Positions 12,441 through 21,873 of a stretch of 64,000 bases of DNA are shown here, piece after piece. The notes below the pieces were generated by a model. The model did not search any database and was not told the DNA's origin. It was given only the letters and a program-made list of their open reading frames with translations. The DNA is from Hypomyces perniciosus (Eukaryota; Ascomycota; Sordariomycetes; Hypocreales; Hypocreaceae): contig SPDT01000006.1 in NCBI GenBank assembly GCA_008477525.1, forward strand, positions 4,119,501 through 4,183,500, in the 5' to 3' direction. Both the position numbers and the translations under genes were made by a program. Each line of letters starts with the position of its first letter. Positions within the stretch are counted from its first letter, which is position 1.

Positions 12441-13430
12441 ATGGGCCAAGGCGCTGTCGGGGCCTCTGTGCCTGTGCCGTGGGACGCGCTTAGAGCCTGG
12501 ATCGACACACAGGAATACCTTGAGAGACAGGGAAATCACTCAGCACTGTCTTCAAAACAACTTGCTGCGCTATCGCTCTTTGTCGAGTTTATAGGAGAGG
12601 AACCGGATGTCGGCGACTCTGACTATGTTAGCAAGCTGATGCGTACGTGGAAAACTTCTGTCTTGCAAGGTTGAGTTATTGACGGTTAGTGATACCAGAC
12701 CTCACCCAGGCCAGGTGTCTTGCGGCGCCGGTTTTCAGGGACCTCGAGCCCGTTGATGTGCCCGTCGGCGGTGTTCCCTCGACCAGATGGCGGACAGTCT
12801 GTATCCTCCCTTCAAGCGGCCACAAGGAGCTCCCTGCCGTGGGTTATGGCCTTGAAGATGGCCAAATGGCGCCCATGTTCAAGTCAAAGAAGGTAGGAAT
12901 ATATCTACGTTTCAGAATACACATGGGCTCACACTTGTGTTTGATAGGTGGCAAAGCAGTATGCTGCGAAACATGCCTTTGCATATCTCTCCGGTCATCC
13001 GCCCGTCAGACCAACACCTCCGTCCAGTGTCCGGACCAGCTCTGGCAGTGACATCACCCAACTATGGGCTCCCGATGCGCCAGACGCAGCCGTGGAACCC
13101 CCCGGCTCTGTCTCTATTAAGCGATCCCACAGCGAATTTGAGAGCGACGAGGGTCCATCAGTCTTTAGCAAAGTCTCTACCCTCGCCGGACGCATGGGTT
13201 TTGACAATCCCACCTACCAGATTGACGCAGAGGGGGAGAGCGGTAACATGTTCTCCGGGCGACCGATCTTTAGAAACGGCAGTCGCATCCCTTTGGATCT
13301 CGGTAAAGTCACTGGCGTTTATGGGAAGAAAGAAGCCAGGAAGCAGGTCGCGGAGGCGGTGCTTGCGTGGTTGGAGGAGGAGAATGATCGCAGAATCAGG
13401 ATCTCGAGCAAACTCCTCGAAGGACTATAA
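12441..13430 (+). CDS. Protein with two dsRNA-binding-like domains
   Basis: Three exons, best fit 12441-12642, 12699-12892 and 12948-13430 (292 aa). The second acceptor could instead be nine bases earlier, adding three residues without changing frame. Around residues 60-150 the chain ends with KSKKVAKQYAAKHAFAYL, which matches the C-terminal helix of a double-stranded RNA-binding motif (basic KKxAK followed by AAxxAxxxL). Residues near 215-285 repeat the pattern: NPTYQ, a G-rich strand, then KKEARKQVAEAVLAWL. The gene therefore seems to encode a small protein with two dsRBD-like folds and no enzymatic domain. The role could be RNA interference, editing-like or rRNA related; I do not recognise the family. 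It converges on TPT1, with 119 bp between stops. Confidence 0.75.
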
Positions 13431-13549
13431 AGCGGAAAGGGGGATGAAGGTTGCGATACTGTATCCAGTACCCTGTGTGAGTGTAAGGTTAGGTTGAATC
13501 ATGGCCATCTATCTTTAGCCTATGCATTGATGTCCCAGAACTACGGGTT

Positions 13550-14763
13550 TTAATGACGTCCTCTTCCACCCCTGCCGCCCCTGCCGCCGCCTCGAGGACC
13601 TTTACCCTGTGGAATCTTTCCCTTAATCCCCTCCGGTAAGCTCGCCCTCTTTTCCCCATCTTCCCAGAGTACTCCAACATCTATCTTGCGGCCCGCAACC
13701 CTCTTGAAGAACTTCGTACTCAAAACTCCACCCTCGCCTCCCTCCGTCAGCAGAACCCCATTGTCACTCTTCCACCACTGTATCCCCTCTTGTAAACTCC
13801 TCTCCACATCAATCTCAATCACAAGCTCAGCATCGCCCCTCATACCACTCACGACGCCCTCCTCGGGCGTTCCTGTAGAACAGTGGATGTGGTTGCGCCC
13901 CATGGGTTTAAGACCCCCCGCCTCGACGATGGCGTGCCAGAAGACAAAGTACGTGCCGTGAATGACTTTGGGTGGTACGTTACCCGCTTCTAGAGTTATG
14001 GGCTCAAGAAGGGATGATGATTCCAGTTTGATGCTATGGCCCTGATTGGCACGGATGAGGTAGTGTGATGGCTCTGTGCTGGTGGTTGAGAGGTCCAGGT
14101 TGGTCTCTGGATTGGGCTTCATAGAGAAGCGTTGCTTCTCGTTTGTAGTGATGACAGATTGTACCTCGGAAAGGGTGATGTTGAGAGAACGCAGCGGAGG
14201 CCAGGAAAGCTACGATGATCAGTCAACATGAGCAAAGCAGAGTGAACCAAAGTCTTGCAAGGCTCATTCATGCCCTGGACGACCAGCCCAATTAAGCAAG
14301 GAATATATAAGAGAGCGTTTACACTTACCACCTTATCAAGAGGCGCATAGCCCTCATCATCCAGTGTTATTCCTGCATTCTCTGCTTGATGCCGTAACAA
14401 TTTGGACAACGCCTTCGAGATCTGCACATCACGACTTTGCCCACCACCTCCACCTCCACCTCCACCTCGTCCTCTTCCTCCTCGGCCGCCGCCACGGCCA
14501 CCTCTCTTCACTCCGCCAGTCCAAAACTTATCCTCAAGAGCCAAGTGAGCCGTGGTGCTCGAGCCATCCTCTTCAAGACCACTCATTGTGTGAGCCTGGT
14601 GTGAAGCCGTGCTCTTCCGAAGCCGTTGTTGCGCTGTTGAGTAATTTCGATGAGGTTTGTTCCAAGCTGACGCCAGTATTTTGGTGTGAAACCCTAGTCC
14701 TCGAGAATTTAGACAAATTCTAGTTGTCACTCGGCTCAATAAATATGCACGAGACGTTTGCAT
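13550..14763 (-). CDS. TPT1: tRNA 2'-phosphotransferase Tpt1 (KptA family)
   Basis: Removes the 2'-phosphate left at the splice junction after fungal tRNA ligation, transferring it to NAD+. Exons are 14763-14329 and 14209-13550; the 119-bp intron has donor GTAAGT. Family hallmarks: SKALSKLLRH near the start of the domain, LIRANQGHS, and HGTYFVFWHAIVEAGGLKPM followed by GRNHIH. The expected Arg-His-Arg-Arg active-site set is present. Both ends are unusual: a Gly/Arg-rich (RGG) stretch precedes the domain and another ends the protein. There are two candidate starts. The ATG at 14586 (MSGLEEDG) has a good context and gives 305 aa. The ATG at 14763 gives 364 aa, with a 59-residue leader lacking Asp and Glu, rich in Arg, Ser and Thr, and containing an RNYST cleavage-like site. 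That leader looks like a mitochondrial presequence. Confidence 0.93.
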
Positions 14764-15591
14764 TAGTATTGGGCTGCAGAGAAGTGCCGAGCAGAGTCCT
14801 CCGTACTCTGTCGTATGTATGTTGGCAAGGCACGCCCCCCATTGGCTCGGTGTGACTCAGCAAACTCGAAACTCCATCGTTCGACTCACCATCTTGATAA
14901 TACCACTAATAATAAATATCACACTGCCACAATCAGGCAATACTAAACGCAACGCCGTATATATACGGAGTACTCCGTACTAGGATATTGATTGGAATAT
15001 GAGTCTCAGCCCTGGAGTCAGTCAATACTATTGATTTTACTGCAACCTAATAGTGCATCAATGAGACAAGGCATACAGTGCCGAGACGCAGGGCATACCA
15101 CACAAGCTACGAAGTACAGCCACAAGTATGACACTTCTTCCGAATAGGATGGATTCAAGAATGCTCATCATACATGGGTATTTTATTTTGCTCGCTCACT
15201 AATAATACTATGGCATCGGCTCTCCTCCTTTCGCCGAAAATGCCCTGCCAGCTTCTCGTCTTGAGACCGCTGTCGATACAGTAAAAACCTTCCACGCGCC
15301 ATTGTGGTATGTGCCATATACACCATGCCCCGCGGGCACTTTTATACATACAGATATGCTTATTAACAAAATAATTCGAATCGGGTAAGCAAGAAAAAAG
15401 AAAAGATCCGCGAAGGTAGTCAGTCGAACAGGCCATCTGTCGTGAGTCGTCAAGCCAAAATGGTACTAAAAAAGGGAATAATGTGGTATGTGATTCCTGC
15501 AAAACATCAAGGAAAATGACAAACGCCTGCGGATGAATCCGGATGAATTATGGTAGTACAATCATAAGTCTTAGTGCTGGTCATAGAAACG
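14764..15591. other. Intergenic region with motif palindrome
   Basis: 828 bp between the TPT1 start and the 3' end of the next minus-strand gene. It holds a 16-bp palindrome made of two TACGRAGTA motifs (14964-14979) and a single copy at 15108. The right half is probably the 3' UTR of the low-complexity protein gene. No ORF of note. Confidence 0.6.
14964..14979. repeat. Palindromic TACGGAGTA/TACTCCGTA pair
   Basis: TACGGAGTACTCCGTA is a perfect 16-bp palindrome: a + copy at 14964 and a - copy at 14971 sharing the central TA. It sits about 200 bp upstream of the TPT1 long-form start. Confidence 0.9.
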
Positions 15592-18500
15592 TCATCTGTA
15601 GCCGTCTGTGCCTGCTGTGGAAGAAGCAGGGACAATAATGCTATCCCGATTTGACCTTCGGACAAAGAGGCTACTACTCCTGCCCTGTATCGGGGCTTGA
15701 CTAAGGGAGAGATGTCGAGAAAGACGGTTCTCGGCGGGCTTGTCAGCGCCGTCGCCCTCTGGAGCTGGTCTTTCCAAGTATTTCCTATTCGGAGTGGTGA
15801 TCAAGGGCGCCGCCAGGCGAGAAGGATGCAAGTTTGAGGAGATGAACCTCCGTCGACCAAGAGCCGAAGCGGTTTGTACAGTCACCTCCGGTTTGGGGAT
15901 ATGAGCATCAGAGGGATATTCTCTCGGAATGCCTCTTGAGCTATTGACTTCAGTAGTGGCCCGAGAAGGTGCACGGAATCTTGCTTCATCGCTATCCTCC
16001 CCGACAGTGCCACGGCGACTACGAACCAAGAAAGACGTCTTCCGCCCTTCATCAGGCTCCTCAGTACCCGCTCGCCGGTTTCTGAAAAGAACAGAAGATC
16101 GTCTTCCATCCTCGGGCTCCTCAGTCCCCGCCCGACGAGTCCGCGCCACCACAAGAGATGACCTGCGGGAAGCCATTGAATCATTGGGAGTCGACGGAGT
16201 GGAAGTTGGATGTCGGAGGTTGGGGACAGCGCTTGCGTTGTTGAGAATCATGCTTCTTCGCTCTTCAAACTTGGACATGGCCCTAGGGCTGACAGCCATT
16301 TGTGAGTTTGAGTCTGCTGCACCACTTGGACGAGGCGCTAGGCCGCCAAAAGACTTGGTTGCAGTAATAGGAGTGACCGGGCCCTCGTTTTGTGTCGTTT
16401 GGGTAACTGGCGTGGGTTGAACAGGTGGAGGTGCTACGGTCCGAGCAGGACCTTCACCAAGAGCAATACAAAGCTCCGTAAGACTGCGACAGACACTGTC
16501 TGCCCTCCGGCGGAGCTGGCGATCCGTAATACCTGGTCCTCCACCAACCACACTCGCTGCGCTGGAGATTGGGCCAGGCTGACCAGGCGCCCCCATCAAC
16601 GATGACAATGCCAAAGCATCATTTGCGGCGATTTCAAGTGCTCTATAAACTTCTGGGCTCAGGAATGCCCTCGTTTTTGCGAGCGCTGAGTGAAGATGTG
16701 GATGTGATTCTCGCTGGGATGGTGTTGCGCTGGTGGCCTCTAATTGATGGCCAGTTGCCGACTTCTTGGGAGATAGAGACATAGTTGTGACCGTTGTCGT
16801 TGCAGTGGGTGGCCGTTCCTCTGATGCTTTTATAACTGCTGCTCCAGAGGTAGATGGTAGCTTGCCGGTGAGCTCGAGACGATGGATTCGAGACTTCAGG
16901 TCATCCAGTTCGTCCCAGACGGTGGATGGCGCAGTGGTAGATGTGGTTGACTCTGTTCCCTCTACATTATTACTGGGTTCGGGGGTATTGTTGCTTTGAA
17001 AATCGAAAGAGCGTGTGAGGGGGGACGAATTATAGGTTTTGCTTTGGGCGTGGACGAGGACAGGTGCTTTGTGGGCCGGAGTGCGATTTGTTGGTATTGA
17101 ATTTCCCTCTGTTACCGATGGCCGCCTTCGAGGGTAGAGGGGGCTATCCGTGTTTTGATCTTGAAGAGCATGTGATCGGGGCGTCATTGGTGAAGGACGC
17201 AGTGCAGAGCCCCCGATTCTGGCGGACGTATCCTCGCCAGGGTGAGCCGACGCAGCTTTCTCTCTAACAAGTGACCGATAGGTCGTAGGTCGCGCGACCT
17301 CACTTGCCAAGTCGTCATCGTACCGTCCAGAGCGACCACGATCTTGTTGGTCGGATAGTCGGCGGCTTATTCGAGGGGGAGAAGTTGGGTGATGATGATA
17401 TGAGGTGACAGTAGTCGAGAATGGGCGCCGGTGCGATGAGCGGTTTGACCGGGCCTGTGGACGAATTAGTTCCTGATGAAGGGCAAGATGCATCTTGTCT
17501 ATCGTTATGGCGGATGGGGCATGTATCAGATGGCTGGAATGTGATTGTTTTGTTGTGTTGCAGTGCGATAAGAAGTGGTTTGAAGGGCGGCGCGCAGAAA
17601 GACATGGCACTAATAAGACTCCCAGACATGTGTGAGACAAGGCTCTTTCTTTACTTACTACCGAGGTGGTTCGAGTGTCATCGGGGCGTGACGATTCTTC
17701 ACTAGCAATCTTCAAAAAGACATCACCAGTATCATCACCACTAGGCCCCCGCTGTCGAGAAGAGGTAGGAGGGGACGTCTGTCGCCTTCCTCTTTCTAAG
17801 GCACGAAGAGTGTTATCATGGTTTGCATCTGGGCTGTTATCACCCAGATCATATGGACGAGATTGGAAATTCATATCGAGAGCAGCCAGACTCTTTCGAG
17901 AAACAGAGGACCGAAAAGACCGAATTGGCGGTACGCGAACCGGTGCTGATGTGCCCGGTTGGGCGGTGGTGCTATTTACGGGAGGCTTGTAAGAAATGGG
18001 CGGGCGGTGCAGTGACTGGTCTCGACGGCTTTCATCTGAGGATAGGGACAGCGCTTTGGGCAAAAGCAATTCTCGCTGACCCTGGGTCCACTCCTGTGAT
18101 GGTTTTCTATCGGATGGAGAGAGGGCGGTCGGAGAAATAGATTCAATAGTCTGGCGACGTTGTGCACTTAGCGAAGCTGGTGGACCGTCTGACGTCGCGA
18201 TGCCGTTTGAACTGCGAGAAGCTGGGGGTCGACGATTGAGATTCTTCGCGGAGGCCGGCTTCGACAGCGTGGGTGATTGAGTGCCTTCGTCGACCAGCGA
18301 ATCGGGGAATGAAGCGGGGCGTCTGACTCTATGATACAGCTCAGCGATTGAGGATTGAATCGTTTGATAACTCGATGCCCTGGTGCGTAGATTGCGGTAC
18401 GGCGGAGTATTTGTTTTGCCAGCAGTCGAAGGGGGTGAAGAGCGATGCGTCGTCGTTAGCGATTTCGTCGAGGCCGTCGTCGATGTTTTCGGCGTTTGTT

Positions 18501-18891
18501 GATGACCCTGAGCGACCGTTTCTAGCACTGCTGATGATAAAGATGGAGATGCTTCGGACAGGGGATTGGCTGAGGAGGACGAGGACAAGGGGGCGGTGGG
18601 TTGTTGTCGGTGCGTAAATGTTTGCTTCTGGGCCTGTGCCTGTGCTTGCGCCAGGGGCAGCAGCGATGTTGCTGCGGTTCCGTTCCTGATGTCGGCAAAG
18701 CGAAACGATGGCAACTTGGATGAATTGTGACTCTGGCGATGCGAGTGCAAGCTGAGCGAGGGGCCGCTGGTGTTGGAGGTGGGAGGAAGTGTTTTGCCTG
18801 GGAAACTACTAATAGCGGTTGTGGCGGAACTGGAACTGGGAGTCGCCTGGCCAAAATGGGCCACCTGAGTGAAACTAGCCGTCTCCGTCAT
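15592..18891 (-). CDS. Large low-complexity Ser/Pro-rich protein with short conserved helix
   Basis: Exons are 18891-17659 and 17472-15592 (1037 aa). The whole 1099-aa frame is open, but a 186-bp segment begins GTAAGT and ends ATCAG, keeps frame, and encodes residues of different character (Cys and bulky hydrophobics), so it is most likely an intron. The protein is disordered, rich in Ser, Thr, Pro and Arg. One stretch looks structured: WDELDDLKSRIHRLELTGKL followed by PSTSG, about 40 residues before a second helical block (HSALAKTRAFLSPEVYRALEIAA). I recall similar fungal proteins carrying the name LPXTG-domain protein because of that chance LPSTSG; sortase anchoring does not exist in fungi. 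Repeated RRAGTEEP(E/D)(D/E)GR units occur near the C-terminus. Function unknown. Confidence 0.8.
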   Translation of the reverse strand: MTETASFTQVAHFGQATPSSSSATTAISSFPGKTLPPTSNTSGPSLSLHSHRQSHNSSKLPSFRFADIRNGTAATSLLPLAQAQAQAQKQTFTHRQQPTAPLSSSSSANPLSEASPSLSSAVLETVAQGHQQTPKTSTTASTKSLTTTHRSSPPSTAGKTNTPPYRNLRTRASSYQTIQSSIAELYHRVRRPASFPDSLVDEGTQSPTLSKPASAKNLNRRPPASRSSNGIATSDGPPASLSAQRRQTIESISPTALSPSDRKPSQEWTQGQRELLLPKALSLSSDESRRDQSLHRPPISYKPPVNSTTAQPGTSAPVRVPPIRSFRSSVSRKSLAALDMNFQSRPYDLGDNSPDANHDNTLRALERGRRQTSPPTSSRQRGPSGDDTGDVFLKIASEESSRPDDTRTTSVVSKERALSHTCLGVLLVPCLSARRPSNHFLSHCNTTKQSHSSHLIHAPSAITIDKMHLALHQELIRPQARSNRSSHRRPFSTTVTSYHHHPTSPPRISRRLSDQQDRGRSGRYDDDLASEVARPTTYRSLVREKAASAHPGEDTSARIGGSALRPSPMTPRSHALQDQNTDSPLYPRRRPSVTEGNSIPTNRTPAHKAPVLVHAQSKTYNSSPLTRSFDFQSNNTPEPSNNVEGTESTTSTTAPSTVWDELDDLKSRIHRLELTGKLPSTSGAAVIKASEERPPTATTTVTTMSLSPKKSATGHQLEATSATPSQRESHPHLHSALAKTRAFLSPEVYRALEIAANDALALSSLMGAPGQPGPISSAASVVGGGPGITDRQLRRRADSVCRSLTELCIALGEGPARTVAPPPVQPTPVTQTTQNEGPVTPITATKSFGGLAPRPSGAADSNSQMAVSPRAMSKFEERRSMILNNASAVPNLRHPTSTPSTPNDSMASRRSSLVVARTRRAGTEEPEDGRRSSVLFRNRRAGTEEPDEGRKTSFLVRSRRGTVGEDSDEARFRAPSRATTEVNSSRGIPREYPSDAHIPKPEVTVQTASALGRRRFISSNLHPSRLAAPLITTPNRKYLERPAPEGDGADKPAENRLSRHLSLSQAPIQGRSSSLFVRRSNRDSIIVPASSTAGTDGYR

Positions 18892-19840
18892 GTTATCATC
18901 CGCAACATGCCACCAGCAGAAACCGTGTCTTTCATCCGCTACGCAAACAGAACAGCCAAGGAAAGGAAAGAAATCGAAGATGTGAGAGGGGGATCAGAAT
19001 CGAATACTCGAAGTCGGGCGTCGTCGTCGTTTCCTTCTCGTTCGCAGCGCGCGGCGGAGCGTCTTCGGCAATTAGGTAGGATTAATGGGGGCGGTCTCAG
19101 GCTCGGAGGTTCATAAGGATAAGACAGCTAGTATAGTCCCCCTTGCCTCCGGAGCATGGCAGCTGGGCAGCTGGGCAGGGGTCTGGGGAGTGAGTTCAGC
19201 GCGGAGGCCAAGTGGCCACGCAGAAGGGCAAAGCGACAGCGAACGTGAAGGAGAGTCGAAGCGCCGATCGAAAAAGCCCAGTCGTGACCAGATAAACAAG
19301 CCGTCTCGAAAAGGCGATGGTTACTGTTGAAAGAGGAGGAGGAGGAAAACGAGATCGCGGTGACGGGGCGCGAGTGCGGTGGAGGAAACGCGAGGGGGCA
19401 ATGGCCCTTGACTTCGACAGCAAGCCCCAGAATGCAGCAGCATGCAACTGGGCTAGACAAGCATTTGCAGGACCCCCTTGCAAAAGGACTGGATATTGAA
19501 GGACTAACTACGGAGTACTAACGGCTCGGAATGGCCATGGATGCGTTGCATGGCACCAGTTGTGGATGATGGGTAGCGTCGAGGCGTTGTGTGTGGTACG
19601 CTATGGGCCACGAGAAACAATCCAAAAAGCAACAACCATGTGCCCAAGGTCTTTGGCTGCAGCACGGGGCATCACAGACTGACGGCATGCATGTCAAGAA
19701 ACTGGCTGATTCGGCTGTTCTTGGGTCGTGGGGCTTCCTTGCTTCGCTGGCTGGGTGAAGTGCATCCAGTGCTTGCATCCCAACCTCTCAATTGCCTGGT
19801 ATGGCCTGCAAGGCGATGGAGAGCATTTGCAGGCCGCATG

Positions 19841-19860
19841 TACTTCGTACATACTCCGTA
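19841..19860 (-). repeat. TACTTCGTA and TACTCCGTA pair
   Basis: Two minus-strand copies of the dispersed motif, at 19841-19849 and 19852-19860, separated by two bases, one of each R variant. Confidence 0.85.
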
Positions 19861-21857
19861 CAGAGAGTCAGTCAGCATGGGAACAGTCCACATCGCGAGA
19901 TTTCTACTATTTAATTTAACATGTGGTGGATTTCCGTTTGTTTCGTATCCTGGAGTACCTAGTCTACCATATTTTTCCCGATCGCTGTGGAGAGGCGTGT
20001 TTCGGATAGCGGATCAGCCAAATCCTCTCCATTCCTTTTCACATCAACACAACACACAGTCTGTACCAAGTACATCCAATATCCAAGGATGGTGGACTTG
20101 GGCACGATTTCAATATCAACGTCCTTCATCAGGCTTCAACTCCTTCGTACATCGCCATCTACTAGTACTAGCACCACCGTACAGCTGCTACGTCCGGCGT
20201 GCTCCCACCACAGTCTTAAAAGACTAGCCGACGATACTACTACTACAACTCGCATTAGGCATTGAGGCGGACCAAAGCCATTATGGTATGATGGCACTAA
20301 CCCGGTCTAGGATTTGGAATTTCGGCCACCAAACGGAAACGGGGTACTACTTGACTACGAAGTACCTACTACTACTATTGTAAATTCCACATGGCCCAGG
20401 GGCATTCCTCGGCCCCTACTCCTTTCAGATGAAAAAGTGACAAGAACAATATGTTGTCATATCTCAGTCTTGGGGAAGTTTTATTTAGAGTCACATCGCT
20501 TGTTGAATCTCTTGTGTCACTAACACAGAGTTTTCACCATCGCTATTGGTGTGGCCCAAACTTGAATTGAGCGTGTTTCACGGACTACTACTCCGTATAG
20601 GTAGTAGTACTACTGTTCTCTGTTGACTTGACTACGAGTATCAGATAATATCCATCGACACGTTCAATGACATTCTGAGCGAGCCCAACTCCGGCCAGTA
20701 TGGGGCCCCTGCACAGCTCCCGCACAGCTCCCGTGCTCCCCCATCCACCCTCACTAAACCTTGACCCTTTGGCATCAACGAAGGGTACCTGGTCAAAGAT
20801 CCTGTCCTGAGACAGACTACAGAGTCCAGCACGAGAATCCCAGTCAGAATTAGATAAGGGTCCTCCCTTCATGCAGCCTGCTCGCTGATGAAGAATCTGA
20901 AGCTCCAGGCATGATGATCACTGAAGTCCATTGCGGGTCAGGAGAGGGAGAACTGGAAATCGGGGGGGTTAGGGTTCCACCACCATCGCTTCTCGTACGA
21001 ACGCATCGCCCGCAAAAAGCAAAATTCTCATAGATTATTGCTTCTGCCGTCAAGCCACACTGAGCCAAACCAACCGCTTCCTCGTATGTTCTTGTCACAG
21101 AGACAGATTATCCGAAGTGGTATCTCACGTTGCTTGCTCTCTTTATTACGTGATGGACAAATTCGGAGTCATTTTTTGGCCCCAGCAAATTTCTCGACAC
21201 GAAGATGAGATCAGCGGTTGATGGAGAAACGCATTTCATATCATGAAGGGCCGTCGGTGGCTCTCCGGTTCCAGCAAAAAGCCGAAATCATTCCTCCGTG
21301 TCCAATGGCATTACACCCTAGGACCAGGGCGAACTGACCCAAAGCGGGAACTCTGATCATTTCAATTCCTCTTTTCAGGAGTCTCAGTCGCTGTCAGAGC
21401 CCGCAAACGAAGAGCTACTGCTGCTAGTTGGTAGCACTAGGCCTGCTAGTTGGCTGTTGCGCAGGACGCCACTCCGAGTGCCTCAGTGCCTTGCTTGATA
21501 ACAGCGACGGCCCACAATGATTTAACGGTTGTTCATGTCCACAATCCTTGAAGAAAAAGTCTGCATGACTGCAGCATCTCATATCCCGCAAGTATTTCTT
21601 TCTTATCAGGGACTAATACTCCGTAGGCGGCACCTTGTCCAACACTCGTGGTCCCAGGAATGGTTTCTTGATTACGAGGGAGCTCGTTCCCAGTGCCCTT
21701 CACTTTTCGACGTTGAACAGTCTCATCTTTCTCGATGAGAAAAAGTAATGATGAGTATAGTATCTGGGTCTAACCAGTTTGTTGGCTTGGCGCATCATCA
21801 TGACGTCGCCATGATTCCATGTCTCGTGAGCTGACCGCTACGAGTTACGAGCAGGAG

Positions 21858-21873
21858 TACGAAGTACGAAGTA
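21858..21873 (+). repeat. Tandem TACGAAGTA pair
   Basis: Two copies of the A variant (21858 and 21865) overlap by two bases with the 7-bp period seen at 1633. Confidence 0.9.
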
